Source: 20CM-2-65-7 sp963830455
Lineage (GTDB): Bacteria > Gemmatimonadota > Gemmatimonadetes > Gemmatimonadales > GWC2-71-9
DNA: 64,000 nt
Reading direction: 5' to 3'
Assembly (NCBI GenBank): GCA_963830455.1
Contig: CAWHMT010000002.1
Coordinates: 930,001-994,000, forward strand
Below are positions 62,419 through 64,000 of the stretch, piece after piece (positions within the stretch are counted from its first letter, which is position 1; each line of letters opens with the position of its first letter). The translations under genes and the position numbers were made by a program. The notes below the pieces were generated by a model that saw only the letters and a list, made by a program, of their open reading frames with translations, did no database searches and was not told where the DNA came from.

Positions 62419-63917
62419 AACGCGTCCTGCCGTTCCTCCTGGCGCTCACGAGTGCGGGGTGCGCGTACTACAATGCCATGTGGAGCGCGGAGCGGTACGC
62501 GAAGGATGCGCGCAAGGCTGAGCGCCGCGGTCAACTGTCGGAGGCCCGCTCACAGTGGGCCCAGGCGGCGGTCAAGGCTGAACGCGTCGCCATTCGGCAT
62601 CCGCGGAGCCGCTGGGCCGACGACGCGCTCACCCTCCAGGCCGAAGGACTCGCGCGCTCGGGAGCATGTGACGAGGCGGCCGACGTCGTCACGCGCGTCC
62701 GCGCGAGCGTCACGGATCAGTCACTGGTCGAGCGCGTGGCGTTGGTCGCCGCGGAGTGCGCGTTGAGCGCGCGTCAGCTGATGCAGGCCGAGGCCGCCGT
62801 CGCGCCGGTGCTCGCGTCCCGAGATGACTCGCGTCGCTCGCGGGCGGAGCTCATCGCGGGGCAGATCGCCGCTCTGCGTCTCGATTACGACGTAGCCGTC
62901 ACGCACTTTGAGCGCTCACGCGAAACGGCCGCGGGGCCCGCGCGTGCGCGCGCGCTGATCGCGGCGGAGCGGACGCCCGAGGCGGCCCGCGTGATTGAAT
63001 CGCTGACGGGGCCGGAGTTCGAGACCGACCGCGCCGATCTGCTGGCACGATTGGCAACGGCCCCTGACGGAGGGCCCGACTCGGCATCCGCGACGCTCGA
63101 CCGTCTGCTGGCGCGCGGCAAGCGCATCCCGTTTCACGAACAGGCCCGGCTCCTGATTGCCGACGCCGACCGGCGGCTCGCGCACGGCCACTACGACGCC
63201 GCTGCGGCACAATACCGCCGTGCGGCGGCCCTGGCACCGGCCGCGACCCCCGAGGCCGGGATGGCGGCGCTCGGCATCCAACGGGTGCTGATTGCCGGGA
63301 CGAGGGACCGCAGCGAGCTCAAGCCCATCGAGGCCGAGCTCGCGCGCCTCAGCCTGGAGCCCGGGGCGGTCGCCGCGAAGCGCATGCTCGATCTCGTCAG
63401 ACAGACCGCGATCATCCCTGAGACGCCGGCGGCGGGCTTTCGCGCGGCCGAGTTTGCGCGCGATTCGCTGGGCGCACCGGCGTTAGCCGGCTCGCTATTC
63501 CTGGAGCTGGCGGCCCGTGATACCGCGTCTCTGTATGCGCCGAAGGCGCTGGTCGCCGCGATCGCGATGCTGCCGGAGCGGCACGATTCGATTGTCGCCG
63601 AGCTCGACGCGAGGTATGCAACCTCGCCGTACACGCGCGCGTTTCATGGCGAGCCCAGCGTCGCGTACGCAGCAGCCGAAGACTCGCTGGCCCGGGCGCT
63701 GGGTGTGCAAATCGCGCGCAGTGTTGTGGGCCCGGCCGGCGCGGGGGGGGGGAGTCGCGTCGATCTGCCGGTACCCGGTCCTCGGGGTCCACACCTGGAG
63801 GACGCCGACGTGGCGCGCGCGCAGGGGCGTGCGCGTCCATCCAACCGCGCGGCTCCCGCAGCCGGTCGGGACCGGCCGCCGCCTCCTCCTCCCCCGCCCG
63901 GGCCCGACCGCCCGTGA
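62415..63917 (+). CDS. TPR-like helical lipoprotein
   Basis: 500 residues. Lipobox TSAGCAYYN, then about 400 residues of Ala/Arg/Glu-rich helical repeats of TPR type (AERRGQLSEARSQWAQAAVKAER, ADRRLAHGHYDAAAAQYRRAAALAP). The C-terminal ~55 residues after a G10 tract are Pro-rich (RPPPPPPPPGPDRP). Such proteins organise outer-membrane assembly complexes. GTGA overlap with pyrD, and ATGA with the amidase, make this a tight operon. Confidence 0.82.
   Translation: MKRVLPFLLALTSAGCAYYNAMWSAERYAKDARKAERRGQLSEARSQWAQAAVKAERVAIRHPRSRWADDALTLQAEGLARSGACDEAADVVTRVRASVTDQSLVERVALVAAECALSARQLMQAEAAVAPVLASRDDSRRSRAELIAGQIAALRLDYDVAVTHFERSRETAAGPARARALIAAERTPEAARVIESLTGPEFETDRADLLARLATAPDGGPDSASATLDRLLARGKRIPFHEQARLLIADADRRLAHGHYDAAAAQYRRAAALAPAATPEAGMAALGIQRVLIAGTRDRSELKPIEAELARLSLEPGAVAAKRMLDLVRQTAIIPETPAAGFRAAEFARDSLGAPALAGSLFLELAARDTASLYAPKALVAAIAMLPERHDSIVAELDARYATSPYTRAFHGEPSVAYAAAEDSLARALGVQIARSVVGPAGAGGGSRVDLPVPGPRGPHLEDADVARAQGRARPSNRAAPAAGRDRPPPPPPPPGPDRP
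63743..63752 (+). repeat. G10 tract in the lipoprotein gene
   Basis: Ten G encoding three glycines just before the Pro-rich tail; slippage would exchange the last ~55 residues. Confidence 0.8.
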
Positions 63918-64000
63918 GCGCGGTGCAGCTGTTCGGCACCTCCTTCCAAAATCCGATCTTGCTTGCCGCTGGGACCGCCGGGTTTGGCCGGGAGCTCGAT
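63914..64000 (+). CDS. pyrD: dihydroorotate dehydrogenase, 5' end only
   Basis: The GTG start overlaps the previous stop (GTGA). The 29 visible codons read VQLFGTSFQNPILLAAGTAG then FGREL, the opening of class 1 dihydroorotate dehydrogenases (NP-x-LLAAGTAGFG). The enzyme makes orotate in pyrimidine synthesis. The gene continues beyond the window. Confidence 0.8.
   Translation, partial: MSAVQLFGTSFQNPILLAAGTAGFGRELD

Overview
The window is about two-thirds G+C and gene-dense, with most genes in short operons whose starts and stops overlap (ATGA, GTGA, TTGA, TAATG). GTG and TTG starts are common. The gene mix suggests a Gram-negative, probably aerobic, free-living member of the Gemmatimonadota or a close relative: TonB/ExbB/ExbD, many lipoproteins, sphingolipid and inositol-lipid genes, a membrane pyrophosphatase, CPXCG and DUF2911 proteins. 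This assignment is inferred from gene content only.

Layout. 0-4.5 kb: a minus-strand operon for serine palmitoyltransferase, a ceramide-synthase-type GNAT, a ceramide-reductase-type SDR and a PAP2 enzyme. 4.6-7.6 kb: a frameshifted M6 metalloprotease and a small secreted protein. 7.6-11.5 kb: ModE-type regulator, tRNA-Ala, DUF2911, DinB, CPXCG protein, receiver protein, SOD and a PuuD-type membrane protein. 11.5-16 kb: sugar-type ABC transporter without a binding protein, and a secreted protein. 16-19.7 kb: PAS kinase plus an OmpR/HAMP-kinase pair. 19.8-24.2 kb: TonB-type proteins with ExbB and two ExbD, behind two PHO-box-like repeat arrays. 24.2-34.6 kb: transport and murein salvage (APC permease, BadF-type sugar kinase, two SSS symporters with frameshifts, ErpA, AmiE-like hydrolase, NagZ, NamZ). 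34.6-38 kb: secreted S1 protease with CARDB repeats. 38-42.6 kb: CDP-alcohol phosphatidyltransferase, inositol-phosphate synthase, membrane pyrophosphatase. 42.6-46.2 kb: cupredoxin, CopA and CopZ. 46.2-49.6 kb: E1alpha, E1beta and E2 of a 2-oxoacid dehydrogenase. 49.6-55.8 kb: a tight run of small genes, including a peroxiredoxin with an in-frame TGA at its catalytic position, two SDRs, TrxB and a metallo-beta-lactamase. 55.8-64 kb: a flippase-like membrane protein, cupin, aspartase, Rrf2 regulator, MoeB-rhodanese, tRNA-Leu, SmpB, an amidase, a lipoprotein and the start of pyrD.

How they fit together. The operon at 0.3-4.5 kb should convert serine plus acyl-CoA to ceramide. The genes at 38.1-40.2 kb should make inositol phosphate and an inositol phospholipid. 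The PAP2 protein is of the superfamily that includes inositol-phosphorylceramide synthases, so together the loci could make inositol sphingolipids. NamZ, NagZ, the AmiE-like hydrolase and the BadF kinase form a muropeptide-salvage route resembling the Bacillus subtilis ybb cluster.

The strongest single observations are the probable selenocysteine peroxiredoxin (51087-51524), the sphingolipid/inositol combination, the PHO-like arrays before the TonB genes, five exact G10 tracts inside coding sequences, and the NagZ/NamZ divergent start overlap on a palindrome. Two regions (4.6-7.2 and 26.7-29.4 kb) hold nearly all the frameshifts.
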